From Citrobacter sp. Awk 4 (GTDB lineage Bacteria; Pseudomonadota; Gammaproteobacteria; Enterobacterales; Enterobacteriaceae), in contig NZ_JANEWG010000021.1 of assembly GCF_028069725.1 (NCBI RefSeq), positions 1 through 64,000 of the forward strand: a DNA stretch of 64,000 nucleotides. The letters run 5' to 3'. Every line of letters begins with the position of its first letter. Position 1 is the first letter of the stretch. The notes under the pieces are model-generated. The model worked only from the letters and a program-made list of their open reading frames with translations. It was not told the origin of the DNA and did not search any database. The position numbers and the translations under genes are program-made. Shown here piece after piece: positions 27,611 to 37,253 of the stretch.

Positions 27611-29719
27611 TCAGGCCGAGGTAATCAGCCAGCAGTTGTGGATCTGGCGGTTACGGGCAAAATCCTGGGATTGCGTTTTCTGCGTGATTTCTTGTGCTTT
27701 TAGTCCCAGTGCCGCCAGTCCGTCAAGATCCATACGGAATCCACGTTTGTTGTTAGAGAACATGATGGTGCCGCCCTTACGCAGCAGACGCTTCAGATCC
27801 TTCATCAGCGCCAGATGATCGCGCTGCACATCAAACGAATCTTCCATACGTTTTGAGTTAGAAAACGTCGGTGGATCGATGAAAATAAGATCGAATTGCT
27901 CATTTGCCTCACGCAACCAGCCCAGACAATCGGCCTGAATTAAGCGATGCGCACGGCCGCTCAGGCCATTCAGACGCAAGTTGCGCTCCGCCCACTCCAG
28001 ATAGGTGCGCGACATATCTACTGTGGTGGTACTGCGGGCGCCACCCAAACCAGCATGTACGCTGGCGCTACCGGTATAGGAGAAAAGGTTAAGGAAATCT
28101 TTTCCACTGCTCATTTGACCCAGCATACGGCGCGCAATACGGTGATCAAGGAACAGACCCGTGTCCAGATAGTCGGTCAGGTTGACCCACAGGCGCGCGT
28201 TATATTCGCTCACTTCGATGAACTCGCCCTTCTCGTTCATCTTCTGGTACTGATTTTTCCCTTTCTGACGCTCACGCGTTTTCAGCACCAGCTTGTTCGG
28301 TGCTATCTCCAACACGGAGAGAGTCGCCGCAATAATATCGAACAGACGCTGGCGCGCTTTCTGCGCATCGACCGTTTTCGGCGGCGCATATTCCTGGATA
28401 ACCACCCACTCGCCGTAGCGGTCAACCGCGACGTTGTATTCCGGGAGGTCGGCATCATAAAGGCGATAACATTCAATCCCTTCCTGACGTGCCCACTTCT
28501 CCAGCTTCTTAATATTTTTACGCAGTCGGTTGGCGTAATCTTCCGCCACTGTGGCAGGTTTGCTTTCGGAGGTGGTTTCTGCGACGTGGTAGTTTTTCTG
28601 CACGCAATCCAGCGGGCCGTTTTTCGCCTTGAATTGTTTATCGGCGCGCAATTGCAGACTGCTGAGCAGGTCCGGAGACGCGCTGAACAATGACAAATTC
28701 CAGCCGCCGAACTGGTTTTTCATGTTACGACCGAGCAGGCTATGCAACGCGATAAGCGCTGGCTCACTGTCCAGACGTTCACCGTACGGCGGGTTACTGA
28801 TAACCGTCCCGTACGGACCTGCGGGCAGCGGATTGCTCAGTTGTGCAACATCTTTCACTTCGAAAGTGATGAGATCGCCAATGCCTGCGCGGCGGGCGTT
28901 ACTGCGCGCACGTTCAATTACGCGCGCATCGCTGTCTGAACCATAAAAGTGCGAGCTGTAATCGGCCAGACCTTTGCGGGCACGAACCTGCGCCTCGGCT
29001 TTCACTTCCTGCCAGAGTGCATCATCATGCTGCGCCCAACCGCTGAAGCCCCAGTATCCACGATGCAAGCCAGGGGCACGATCGGTCGCCCACATTGCCG
29101 CTTCAATTAACAGCGTACCCGAACCGCACATTGGATCGAGCAGTGGCGTGCCCGGCTGCCAGCCAGAACGCATCACAATCGCCGCCGCCAGCGTTTCCTT
29201 GATCGGTGCCTGACCGGTACGATCGCGATACCCACGCTGATGCAGACCGTCACCGCTCAGATCAAGAGCAATACTGGCGGTGTCTTTATTCAGCCAGACA
29301 TTTATACGTAAATCCGGGGATTCACGATCCACATTCGGGCGCGGCAGATTCTTGCGGGTGAAGGCATCCACAATGGCATCCTTCACTTTCATTGCGCCAT
29401 ACTGACTGTTGCGAATGGTGTCATTCAGGCCGCTGAAGTGCACGGCAAACGTAGCGCCGGGATTAAAAATCTCTGTCCAGTCGATTGCCTGAACGCCGAG
29501 ATACAGGTCCAGATCGCTATAGACCTTGCATTCCCCCATCGGCAATATGATGCGAGAGGCCAGACGGCTCCACATCAGGCTCTGGTAAACAAGCCGTGTG
29601 TCGCCCTTAAAATGGACCCCACCCTGAACGACCTGGCACTCTTCGGCGCCCAGGTTTTCCAGTTCAGTTTTTAACAGCTCTTCCAGCCCACGGGCCGTAC
29701 TGGCAAACAGAGAATTCAT
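27611..29719 (-). CDS. rlmL: Bifunctional 23S rRNA methyltransferase RlmKL
   Basis: The 702 residues combine an N-terminal ferredoxin-like/THUMP RNA-binding part (about 1-155), RlmL, the m2G2445 methyltransferase (about 160-380, [15 protein letters not shown] and [10 protein letters not shown]), and RlmK, the m7G2069 methyltransferase (about 430-702, [14 protein letters not shown] and [12 protein letters not shown]). It is a natural fusion in gammaproteobacteria. It acts on helix 74 of 23S rRNA in the cytoplasm. It diverges from ycbX across a 97-bp gap that carries both promoters. Confidence 0.97.
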   Translation of the reverse strand: MNSLFASTARGLEELLKTELENLGAEECQVVQGGVHFKGDTRLVYQSLMWSRLASRIILPMGECKVYSDLDLYLGVQAIDWTEIFNPGATFAVHFSGLNDTIRNSQYGAMKVKDAIVDAFTRKNLPRPNVDRESPDLRINVWLNKDTASIALDLSGDGLHQRGYRDRTGQAPIKETLAAAIVMRSGWQPGTPLLDPMCGSGTLLIEAAMWATDRAPGLHRGYWGFSGWAQHDDALWQEVKAEAQVRARKGLADYSSHFYGSDSDARVIERARSNARRAGIGDLITFEVKDVAQLSNPLPAGPYGTVISNPPYGERLDSEPALIALHSLLGRNMKNQFGGWNLSLFSASPDLLSSLQLRADKQFKAKNGPLDCVQKNYHVAETTSESKPATVAEDYANRLRKNIKKLEKWARQEGIECYRLYDADLPEYNVAVDRYGEWVVIQEYAPPKTVDAQKARQRLFDIIAATLSVLEIAPNKLVLKTRERQKGKNQYQKMNEKGEFIEVSEYNARLWVNLTDYLDTGLFLDHRIARRMLGQMSSGKDFLNLFSYTGSASVHAGLGGARSTTTVDMSRTYLEWAERNLRLNGLSGRAHRLIQADCLGWLREANEQFDLIFIDPPTFSNSKRMEDSFDVQRDHLALMKDLKRLLRKGGTIMFSNNKRGFRMDLDGLAALGLKAQEITQKTQSQDFARNRQIHNCWLITSA

Positions 29720-29816
29720 ATCGTCACTTTTACTCCGGGAAAATTGCTGCGCATTATAGCTAATATGGGCTGTATGTCATAAAGTTGAGGGCTTATTTTC
29801 ATTCGAGGGCTGTACT

Positions 29817-30926
29817 GTGGTGACGCTAACCCGGCTTTTTGTCCATCCGGTTAAATCAATGCGCGGCATTGGCCTGACACACGCGCTGGCTGACGCCAGC
29901 GGTCTGGCGTTTGATCGTATTTTTATGATAACCGCGCCCGATGGAACCTTCATCACTGCCCGCCAGTTTCCGCAAATGGTTCGTTTTACCCCTTCCCTAT
30001 TGCACGATGGGTTGCATCTTACGGCCCCGGACGGCAGCAGCGCGCTGGTGCGGTTCGCTGATTTCGCCGAACAAGATGCCCCAACGGAAGTCTGGGGAAA
30101 CCATTTTACCGCCCGCATCGCACCCGATGCTGTCAATCGGTGGCTGAGCGGCTTCTTTTCCCGCGAGGTGCAATTACGGTGGGTCGGGCCAAACCTGACG
30201 CGACGCGTTAAACAGCACAGCGGCGTACCGCTCTCCTTCGCGGATGGTTTCCCCTACCTGCTGACCAGTGAAGCCTCTCTGCGTGACTTACAACAGCGCT
30301 GCCCGGCCAGCGTGAAAATGGAACAGTTTCGCCCTAACCTGGTGGTGAGCGGCGCTGTCGCCTGGGAAGAGGACAGCTGGAAAGTGATCCGCATTGGCGA
30401 CGTTATTTTTGACGTGGTAAAGCCATGTAGTCGCTGTATTTTCACCACCGTCAGCCCGGAAAAAGGCCAAAAACATCCCTCTGGAGAACCGTTAGCGACG
30501 TTGCAGCGTTTTCGTACAGCGCTGGATAATGGCGATGTTGATTTTGGTCAGAATCTGATTGCGCGCAACAGTGGCGTGATTCGCACGGGCGATGAGGTCG
30601 AAATCCTGGCTACAGGGCCCGCAAAAGCTTACGGCGCCGCGGTACCCGACGATACCCTCAGCGCAGAACAACACCCGGATGCAGCGGTGAGTATCGACTG
30701 GCATGGACAGACTTTCCGTGGCAACAACCAACAGGTGTTGTTAGAACAACTCGAGAACCAGGGAATTCGGGTTCCCTATTCGTGTCGGGCGGGGATCTGT
30801 GGTTGCTGTCGGGTACGGTTGCTGGAAGGCGAAGTCAGCCCGCTGAAAAAATCAGCGATAGGCGAGGATGGCACGATTCTTTGCTGTAGTTGTGTGCCGA
30901 AAACGGCGCTCAGACTGGAAAGTTAA
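29817..30926 (+). CDS. ycbX: MOSC/ferredoxin-domain protein YcbX (6-N-hydroxylaminopurine resistance)
   Basis: The 369 residues start at a GTG (GTGGTGACGCTAACC), the start that gives the E. coli length. A MOSC N-terminal barrel domain and a MOSC domain (to about 265) with conserved Cys in [11 protein letters not shown], which binds molybdenum cofactor, precede a C-terminal plant-type 2Fe-2S ferredoxin domain with CRAGICGCC and a final Cys in ILCCSC. With CysJ it reduces N-hydroxylated bases. A Cys replaces the usual Ser in the cluster loop (CGCC). The 3' end overlaps zapC by 4 bp. Confidence 0.95.
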   Translation: MVTLTRLFVHPVKSMRGIGLTHALADASGLAFDRIFMITAPDGTFITARQFPQMVRFTPSLLHDGLHLTAPDGSSALVRFADFAEQDAPTEVWGNHFTARIAPDAVNRWLSGFFSREVQLRWVGPNLTRRVKQHSGVPLSFADGFPYLLTSEASLRDLQQRCPASVKMEQFRPNLVVSGAVAWEEDSWKVIRIGDVIFDVVKPCSRCIFTTVSPEKGQKHPSGEPLATLQRFRTALDNGDVDFGQNLIARNSGVIRTGDEVEILATGPAKAYGAAVPDDTLSAEQHPDAAVSIDWHGQTFRGNNQQVLLEQLENQGIRVPYSCRAGICGCCRVRLLEGEVSPLKKSAIGEDGTILCCSCVPKTALRLES

Positions 30927-31465
30927 ACGGCTTGCTCAAGGCTGAAACTGTCAATAATGGCTTGCGGTTTCAGTCTGTCATTCATGATCTTTATCGCATC
31001 ACCCAACTGCATCGTCCGGCCCGCGACCACAATACCTGGCTGAGCAAGCAGACAAAGCGCCGCATTTTCACCCGGCTCCACCACCAGTAAATTGACTTGC
31101 TCTTCGGTATCGCTCAAATAAACGCAGGCCGCGTCGCCAGAGACGGGTGACCAGTTTTCGGTATGCGCAATAAAGTGCCAGCTTTTTGGCATCTGGGGTT
31201 TGAGGTAGCGAATAGCCACCAGCGCATTAAGCACCAGTTCCGCTTTTTGTTCTTTCGATAATTCGAGGTCGCGGCATTTTTCTTCAAAAGAAAAATACAG
31301 CGCTGCATCTTCAACGCAAAAACCAGCGGGTGAAAAAGCATCAGGAGTGAGCATTTTGCGAGCAAAACGCGAGCGAAATAACATGCCATTGGCCAGATCG
31401 AGCATCATTCGGTCATGCTCTTCATCATAATACCAGCGCCAGTTATCGTCAGGTTTAATTCGCAT
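30923..31465 (-). CDS. zapC: Cell division protein ZapC
   Basis: The 180 residues from [14 protein letters not shown] equal E. coli ZapC. It binds FtsZ, promotes filament bundling and stabilises the Z-ring. The start is preferred to an upstream Met because the longer form adds eight residues not present in the family and covers the TAGGAG-like ribosome site region. It is convergent with ycbX. Confidence 0.95.
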   Translation of the reverse strand: MRIKPDDNWRWYYDEEHDRMMLDLANGMLFRSRFARKMLTPDAFSPAGFCVEDAALYFSFEEKCRDLELSKEQKAELVLNALVAIRYLKPQMPKSWHFIAHTENWSPVSGDAACVYLSDTEEQVNLLVVEPGENAALCLLAQPGIVVAGRTMQLGDAIKIMNDRLKPQAIIDSFSLEQAV

Positions 31466-31582
31466 TCGTTTATCTCCTGGGCTTAACATCCTGTTGTAAG
31501 ATTGTCCTGATTGCCGCTTCGTTAATTGACTTAATAAGAAAAGACTAAAATGTATAAATAAGCAACAGTGAAGGAATATAAA

Positions 31583-31614
31583 ACAACCAGGGCTGGAAAT
31601 AAAGCCCTGGTTGT
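31583..31614 (-). terminator. pyrD terminator
   Basis: A perfect 12-bp stem ACAACCAGGGCT/AGCCCTGGTTGT with an 8-base loop is followed on the minus strand by TTTTAT. It lies 17 bp past the pyrD stop and before zapC. Confidence 0.92.
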
Positions 31615-31631
31615 CCGATTAAGGGAAAAGG

Positions 31632-32642
31632 TTAGAGATGGGTAACGATTTCTTTAATCAGCGGTGGGCCTTTAAAAATAAAGCCGGAATAAATTTGCAC
31701 CAGTGAGGCACCGGCCGCCATTTTTTCACGCGCTGCTATCACTGAGTCAATACCACCGACACCAATAATTGGTAACTGTCCGTTTAATTCCTGCGACAGA
31801 CGTCGAATAATTTCTGTGCTTTTTAATTGTAATGGTCGCCCACTCAAACCACCCATTTCGTCACAGTTTTTCATTCCCTGAACCAAAGAACGATCCAACG
31901 TTGTATTGGTAGCAATAACACCATCAATATTATGACGGACTAAACTGTCGGCCACCTGGATCAGTTCTTCCTCAGAAAGATCCGGCGCGATCTTTACTGC
32001 CACCGGCACATATTTTTGATGGACCGCCTGCAGATCGTTTTGCTTATTTTTAATTGCCGTCAATAAATCGTCCAGCGCATCGCCGTATTGCAGCGTGCGT
32101 AATCCAGGTGTATTCGGTGAAGAGATATTGATCGCGATGTAACCCGCATAAGCATAGACTTTTTCCATACAAATCAGATAGTCATCTTTACCCTGCTCAA
32201 CCGGCGTATCTTTATTTTTACCAATATTAATCCCCAGGATGCCGTCAAAATGTGATTTTTTGACGTTCTCCACCAGATTATCAACACCGTGGTTATTGAA
32301 GCCCATTCGGTTGATCAACCCTTCTGCGTCGACCAGACGGAAAAGACGGGGTTTATCATTACCAGGCTGAGGACGTGGCGTTACGGTACCGATCTCTATC
32401 GAACCAAACCCCATTGCGCCCAGCGCATCAATGCACTCCCCATCTTTATCCAGACCTGCTGCCAGACCAAGCGGGTTCTTAAAAGTCAGCCCCATACAGG
32501 TAACAGGTTTTGCTGGCACTTTCTGGCGCACAAGCGCTTCCAGCGGCGTACCTGTGACACGGCGTAATTGTTGAAATGTTAATTCATGAGCGCGCTCTGG
32601 ATCGAGCTGAAAAAGGGCTTTACGAACGAAGGGGTAGTACAT
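31632..32642 (-). CDS. pyrD: Dihydroorotate dehydrogenase (quinone), class 2
   Basis: The 336 residues from [10 protein letters not shown] equal E. coli PyrD. It oxidises dihydroorotate to orotate with FMN and passes electrons to membrane quinones, the fourth step of pyrimidine synthesis. The N-terminal amphipathic helices bind the membrane. The catalytic Ser is in [14 protein letters not shown] contacts are in GVGGIDS and the final QIYSGF. AGGAG precedes the ATG. Regulation combines a PurR box and an initiation-switch hairpin. Confidence 0.98.
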   Translation of the reverse strand: MYYPFVRKALFQLDPERAHELTFQQLRRVTGTPLEALVRQKVPAKPVTCMGLTFKNPLGLAAGLDKDGECIDALGAMGFGSIEIGTVTPRPQPGNDKPRLFRLVDAEGLINRMGFNNHGVDNLVENVKKSHFDGILGINIGKNKDTPVEQGKDDYLICMEKVYAYAGYIAINISSPNTPGLRTLQYGDALDDLLTAIKNKQNDLQAVHQKYVPVAVKIAPDLSEEELIQVADSLVRHNIDGVIATNTTLDRSLVQGMKNCDEMGGLSGRPLQLKSTEIIRRLSQELNGQLPIIGVGGIDSVIAAREKMAAGASLVQIYSGFIFKGPPLIKEIVTHL

Positions 32643-32644
32643 GA

Positions 32645-32686
32645 ACTCTCCTGGATTCCCGGTGTGCAAACCGGGGGCGTATTATG
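32645..32686 (-). promoter_or_regulatory. pyrD -10 element and start-site-switch leader hairpin
   Basis: On the minus strand CATAAT (-10, 32681-32686) is followed by ACGCCCCCGG. A hairpin, CCCGG-TTTGCACA-CCGGG (32658-32675), lies just before the AGGAG ribosome site. As known for E. coli pyrD, transcripts starting with C at high CTP include the full hairpin and hide the ribosome site, while shorter G-started transcripts do not. Confidence 0.8.
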
Positions 32687-32738
32687 TGCGATGTTGAAGC
32701 AAAAGGGAATTGACCTGCGGCAATAAATGACGATGTCC

Positions 32739-32754
32739 ACGCAATCGTTTTCTT
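32739..32754. promoter_or_regulatory. PurR operator of pyrD
   Basis: ACGCAATCGTTTTCTT differs from the PurR consensus ACGCAAACGTTTTCNT at essentially one position. It lies upstream of the pyrD -10, matching the known PurR control of pyrD. Confidence 0.85.
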
Positions 32755-32897
32755 CCTCCCTCGCGCAATTATGCGTTTTTCAGATTTTCTCTGCCGGATA
32801 AATCATTTCGATTCACAAAATCTCTCTGTCAGACTGCACAAATTGTTATCAATGTTAGTAAAAAGCAAATAATTAGTTATAAGGAGAGATTGAGAAT

Positions 32898-33473
32898 ATG
32901 CGCATCATCACTCTGGCGGGAAGTCCGCGTTTTCCCTCTCGTTCCAGTGCGTTACTGGAATATGCCCGTGAAAAACTCAGTGCGCTGGATGTCGAGGTAG
33001 GCCACTGGAACCTCCACAACTTCGCGCCTGAAGATCTTTTATATGCGCGATTCGACAGCCCCGCGCTGAAAACCCTGGTCGCCCAGTTAAAAGAAGCTGA
33101 TGGACTGATTGTCGCCACGCCCGTTTATAAAGCGGCCTATTCCGGGGCGTTAAAGACGTTGCTTGATCTGCTGCCTGAACGAGCGCTCGAGGGGAAAGTG
33201 GTGTTGCCTTTCGCGACCGGCGGTACCGTCGCACATTTACTGGCCGTTGACTATGCACTCAAACCGGTATTAAGCGCGCTTAAAGCGCAGGAAATTCTGC
33301 ATGGCGTGTTTGCTGATGACTCTCAGGTTATTGATTATCAGCATAAACCGCACTTTACACCGAATCTACAACTGCGCCTGGACAATGCGCTGGAGACGTT
33401 CTGGCAGGCGCTGCATCGTCGGGATGTGCAGGTTCCCACCTTTCACCCATCGCAGGGGATCGCCCATGCTTAA
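32898..33473 (+). CDS. ssuE: NADPH-dependent FMN reductase SsuE
   Basis: The 191-residue flavodoxin-like reductase has AGSPRFPSRSSALLEYA as its FMN phosphate loop. It supplies reduced FMN to SsuD. It is first in ssuEADCB, a sulfur-starvation operon activated by Cbl in E. coli; the 255-bp gap to pyrD should carry both promoters, and I could not mark a certain Cbl site. GGAGAGATT stands before the ATG. Its last eight bases overlap the ssuA start. Confidence 0.96.
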   Translation: MRIITLAGSPRFPSRSSALLEYAREKLSALDVEVGHWNLHNFAPEDLLYARFDSPALKTLVAQLKEADGLIVATPVYKAAYSGALKTLLDLLPERALEGKVVLPFATGGTVAHLLAVDYALKPVLSALKAQEILHGVFADDSQVIDYQHKPHFTPNLQLRLDNALETFWQALHRRDVQVPTFHPSQGIAHA

Positions 33474-34440
33474 TCTTTTCAAACGTTATTCACACGGGCT
33501 GGCGCTGACCGGCCTGCTGTCCCTTTCAGCCCTGTCTCACGCAGCGACCGCCGCGCCAGAGACGTTGCGTATCGGTTATCAGAAAGGCAGCGTCAGTATG
33601 GTGCTGGCAAAAAGCCACCAACTTCTGGAAACACGCTATCCGCAAACGAAAATTTCCTGGGTCGAATTCCCGGCGGGACCGCAGATGCTTGAAGCGCTGA
33701 ATGTCGGCAGTATCGATCTGGGCAGCACTGGCGATATTCCACCGATCTTCGCGCAGGCTGCCGGAGCAGACCTGTTGTATGTCGGCGTCGAACCGCCGAA
33801 ACCGAAGGCGGAAGTGATTCTGGTACCTGAAAACAGCCCCATTAAAAGCGTGGCGGATTTAAAAGGGCGCAAGGTCGCTTTCCAGAAAGGTTCCAGTTCA
33901 CATAATCTGCTGCTCCGTGCTTTGCAGCAGGCCGGGTTAAAATTTACCGATATTCAACCGACCTTTCTGACCCCGGCGGACGCGCGTGCAGCCTTCCTGC
34001 AGGGTAACGTCGATGCCTGGGCTATCTGGGATCCCTACTATTCAGCAGCCTTGCTGCAAGGCGGCGTGCGCGTACTGAAGGACGGTTCTGATTTAAAACA
34101 AACCGGATCGTTCTATCTGGCGGCGCGCCCGTATGCTGAAAAAAATGGCGCCTTTATTCAGGGCGTGCTCAACACCTTCAGTCAGGCCGATGCGCTGACG
34201 CTTAGCCAGCGCGAACACAGTATTGCGTTGCTTGCCAAAACGATGGGATTACCCGCGCCGGTGATCGCCAGCTATCTGGATCACCGCCCTCCGACCACGA
34301 TCACCCCGGTTAACGCCACGGTTGCCGCACTGCAGCAACAAACCGCCGATCTGTTTTACGACAACCGCCTGGTGCCGAAAAAAATCGATATCCGTGACCG
34401 CATCTGGCAACCCACTCAGCAGGAAGGAGCACAATTATGA
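33466..34440 (+). CDS. ssuA: Aliphatic sulfonate-binding protein SsuA
   Basis: The 324-residue precursor starts at [11 protein letters not shown] inside the end of ssuE and has a signal peptide to about residue 27-30 (SHAATA). It is a periplasmic type II binding protein with the family cores [16 protein letters not shown] and [16 protein letters not shown]. It delivers alkanesulfonates to SsuBC. It is a few residues longer than E. coli (319). Its stop overlaps the ssuD start (ATGA). Confidence 0.96.
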   Translation: MLNLFKRYSHGLALTGLLSLSALSHAATAAPETLRIGYQKGSVSMVLAKSHQLLETRYPQTKISWVEFPAGPQMLEALNVGSIDLGSTGDIPPIFAQAAGADLLYVGVEPPKPKAEVILVPENSPIKSVADLKGRKVAFQKGSSSHNLLLRALQQAGLKFTDIQPTFLTPADARAAFLQGNVDAWAIWDPYYSAALLQGGVRVLKDGSDLKQTGSFYLAARPYAEKNGAFIQGVLNTFSQADALTLSQREHSIALLAKTMGLPAPVIASYLDHRPPTTITPVNATVAALQQQTADLFYDNRLVPKKIDIRDRIWQPTQQEGAQL

Positions 34441-35582
34441 GCCTGAATATGTTCTGGTTTTTACCTACACACGGTGACGGGCACTATCTGGGAACCGAAG
34501 AAGGTTCGCGCCCGGTCAATCACGGTTATCTGCAGCAAATCGCGCAAACCGCAGACCGTCTGGGCTTTACCGGCGTACTGATCCCCACCGGGCGCTCCTG
34601 TGAAGATGCGTGGCTGGTTGCCGCGTCAATGATCCCGGTAACGCAACGGCTTAAGTTCCTCGTGGCATTGCGCCCCAGCGTGACGTCACCCACGGTCGCC
34701 GCGCGCCAGGCCGCAACGCTCGACAGACTCTCCAATGGCCGCGCGCTCTTTAATCTGGTCACGGGTAGCGATCCACAAGAACTGGCAGGCGACGGCGTTT
34801 TCCTCGATCACAGCGAACGCTATGCCGCCTCTTCTGAATTTACCCAGGTCTGGCGGCGGTTATTGCAAGGAGAAACCGTCGATTTTCACGGCAAACATAT
34901 TCACGTTCGTGGGGCAAAACTGTTTTTCCCGCCAATACAGCAGCCGTACCCTCCACTCTACTTTGGCGGCTCTTCCGACGTGGCGCAGGATCTGGCCGCC
35001 GAACAGGTTGATCTTTATCTCACCTGGGGCGAACCGCCAGAACAGGTAAGAGAAAAGATCGAACAGGTACGCGCCAAAGCCGCCGCGCGCGGGCGCAAGA
35101 TCCGTTTTGGCATTCGCTTGCATGTGATTGTTCGCGAAACCAATGAGGAAGCCTGGCAGGCCGCAGATCGGCTGATTGCGCATCTGGACGATGACACCAT
35201 TGCCAAAGCGCAGGCGGCTTTCGCCAGAACCGACTCCGTCGGTCAGCATCGTATGGCGGCGCTGCATAACGGTAAGCGGGACAAGCTTGAGATCAGCCCA
35301 AACCTGTGGGCAGGCGTCGGGCTGGTGCGTGGCGGCGCAGGAACCGCGCTGGTGGGAGATGGCCCAACGGTGGCGGCACGCATTAATGAGTATGCAGCGC
35401 TCGGTATCGACAGTTTTGTCCTCTCCGGTTATCCGCATCTCGAAGAAGCGTACAAAGTGGGCGAGCTGTTGTTCCCGCATCTTGATGTCGCCATACCGGA
35501 AATTACGCAACCGCAGCCGCTGCATCAGCAGGGTGAAGCGGTAGCCAATGAATTTATCCCGCGTAACATCGCGCAACGTTAA
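34437..35582 (+). CDS. ssuD: FMNH2-dependent alkanesulfonate monooxygenase SsuD
   Basis: The 381 residues, as in E. coli, form a bacterial luciferase-like TIM barrel. It cleaves C1 and longer alkanesulfonates to aldehyde and sulfite using FMNH2 from SsuE. Family features include [15 protein letters not shown] at the start, the conserved Cys in [10 protein letters not shown] and the flexible loop Arg region (around [15 protein letters not shown]). It is translationally coupled to ssuA by a 4-bp overlap. Confidence 0.97.
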   Translation: MSLNMFWFLPTHGDGHYLGTEEGSRPVNHGYLQQIAQTADRLGFTGVLIPTGRSCEDAWLVAASMIPVTQRLKFLVALRPSVTSPTVAARQAATLDRLSNGRALFNLVTGSDPQELAGDGVFLDHSERYAASSEFTQVWRRLLQGETVDFHGKHIHVRGAKLFFPPIQQPYPPLYFGGSSDVAQDLAAEQVDLYLTWGEPPEQVREKIEQVRAKAAARGRKIRFGIRLHVIVRETNEEAWQAADRLIAHLDDDTIAKAQAAFARTDSVGQHRMAALHNGKRDKLEISPNLWAGVGLVRGGAGTALVGDGPTVAARINEYAALGIDSFVLSGYPHLEEAYKVGELLFPHLDVAIPEITQPQPLHQQGEAVANEFIPRNIAQR

Positions 35583-35593
35583 GGAATACATTC

Positions 35594-36385
35594 ATGGCAA
35601 CGCGAACACATAAAGGGTTACTGCGCGTTGCCCCCTGGTTTTTACCGGTGGGCATCGTTGCACTCTGGCAGCTTGCATCCTCAATCGGCTGGCTCTCCGG
35701 TCGCATATTGCCTTCGCCAGAAGGCGTGGTTGAAGCGTTCTGGACACTCTGGGCCAGTGGTGAACTGTGGCAGCATCTGGCGATCAGCGCCTGTCGCGCG
35801 CTGATCGGTTTCTCAATCGGTGGATCGATTGGTCTGACGCTGGGGCTTATCAGCGGTCTTTCTCGCTGGGGGGAACGCCTGCTGGATACCTCGATCCAGA
35901 TGCTGCGTAACGTACCGCATCTGGCGCTGATCCCGCTGGTTATCCTGTGGTTCGGTATTGATGAGTCCGCGAAGATCTTTCTGGTCGCGCTGGGGACACT
36001 GTTTCCTCTGTATATCAACACCTGGCATGGGATCCGCAATATTGATCGCGGATTAGTGGAGATGGCGCGCAGCTACGGCTTGTCGGGTTTTCCACTGTTT
36101 ATCCATGTGATCCTTCCCGGCGCCCTCCCCTCGATTATGGTTGGCGTACGCTTTGCGCTTGGGCTGATGTGGCTAACGTTAATTGTGGCCGAAACGATAT
36201 CGGCGAACTCCGGGATCGGTTATCTGGCGATGAATGCCCGCGAATTTCTGCAAACGGATGTGGTCGTGGTCGCCATCATTCTCTACGCCCTGCTCGGTAA
36301 ACTCGCCGATGTCAGCGCACAACTTCTGGAGCGCGTCTGGCTACGCTGGAACCCGGCATATTACGTGAAGGAGACAACCGTATGA
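35594..36385 (+). CDS. ssuC: Sulfonate ABC transporter permease SsuC
   Basis: This 263-residue inner-membrane permease has about six transmembrane helices and the EAA-type cytoplasmic loop ([24 protein letters not shown]), which docks on SsuB. It lies 11 bp after ssuD and overlaps ssuB by 4 bp. Confidence 0.96.
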   Translation: MATRTHKGLLRVAPWFLPVGIVALWQLASSIGWLSGRILPSPEGVVEAFWTLWASGELWQHLAISACRALIGFSIGGSIGLTLGLISGLSRWGERLLDTSIQMLRNVPHLALIPLVILWFGIDESAKIFLVALGTLFPLYINTWHGIRNIDRGLVEMARSYGLSGFPLFIHVILPGALPSIMVGVRFALGLMWLTLIVAETISANSGIGYLAMNAREFLQTDVVVVAIILYALLGKLADVSAQLLERVWLRWNPAYYVKETTV

Positions 36386-37149
36386 ACACCAAACGCCTTA
36401 ATCAGGGCACCCCTTTGCTGCTCAAAGCGGTCACCCAACGTTATGCCAGCAATACCGTGCTCAACCAGTTGGATCTGCATATTCCGGCAGGCCAGTTTGT
36501 CGCCGTGGTCGGGCGAAGCGGCGGGGGTAAAAGTACCCTGTTACGCCTGCTGGCCGGGCTGGAAACCCCGACAGCAGGCGAACTGCTCGCCGGAACCACC
36601 CCGCTGACCGAAATTCAGGACGATACGCGAATGATGTTTCAGGATGCGCGACTGCTCCCGTGGAAGTCCGTTATCGATAATGTGGGTCTGGGGCTGAAAG
36701 GTCACTGGCAGGATGCAGCTCGCAAAGCGCTGGCGGCCGTCGGCCTGGAAAATCGCGCAACGGAATGGCCTGCCGCGCTCTCCGGAGGGCAAAAACAGCG
36801 GGTGGCGCTGGCGCGCGCCTTGATTCATCGACCCGGCCTGTTGCTATTGGATGAGCCGCTCGGCGCACTGGATGCCTTAACTCGTCTGGAAATGCAGGCG
36901 TTGATCGTCTCGCTGTGGCAGGAGCATGGTTTTACCGTGCTGTTGGTTACTCATGACGTGAGTGAAGCGGTGGCCATGGCCGACCGTGTGTTGCTGATTG
37001 AGAATGGGAAAATCGGTCTGGATCTGACGGTGGATATCCCGCGCCCGCTCCGACGGGGTTCGGTACGTTTAGCAGAGCTGGAAGCAGAAGTGTTAAATCG
37101 GGTGATGCAACGAGGGGAGACTGAGCAACCGATTCTTCGGCACGGTTGA
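36382..37149 (+). CDS. ssuB: Sulfonate ABC transporter ATPase SsuB
   Basis: The 255 residues form a full ABC ATPase: Walker [10 protein letters not shown] (about 46-54), Q-loop [11 protein letters not shown], signature [15 protein letters not shown], Walker [13 protein letters not shown] and H-loop LVTHDVSEA. It powers SsuC and is the last gene of ssuEADCB. It is followed by a REP element shared with the convergent pepN gene. Confidence 0.97.
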   Translation: MNTKRLNQGTPLLLKAVTQRYASNTVLNQLDLHIPAGQFVAVVGRSGGGKSTLLRLLAGLETPTAGELLAGTTPLTEIQDDTRMMFQDARLLPWKSVIDNVGLGLKGHWQDAARKALAAVGLENRATEWPAALSGGQKQRVALARALIHRPGLLLLDEPLGALDALTRLEMQALIVSLWQEHGFTVLLVTHDVSEAVAMADRVLLIENGKIGLDLTVDIPRPLRRGSVRLAELEAEVLNRVMQRGETEQPILRHG

Positions 37150-37160
37150 TAATGCCTTCT

Positions 37161-37240
37161 GTTGTAGGCCCGGTAAGCGCGAACGCCACCGGGCATTTTT
37201 TTGCCGGATAGCGGCGTCACGCCTTATCCGGCCTACACGT
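37161..37240. repeat. REP/BIME element between ssuB and pepN
   Basis: REP-like units in both orientations: TAGGCCCGGTAAGCGC ... GCCACCGGGCA, then T7, then GCCGGATAGCGGCGTCACGC and CTTATCCGGCCTACA. The first hairpin followed by T7 may double as the ssu terminator. Confidence 0.85.
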
Positions 37241-37253
37241 ATCAGACTATGTA

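Noticed and set aside
27947-28693. A 248-codon ORF antisense to rlmL
   Set aside because: Shadow frame of the intact methyltransferase; His/Arg-rich translation typical of antisense reading.
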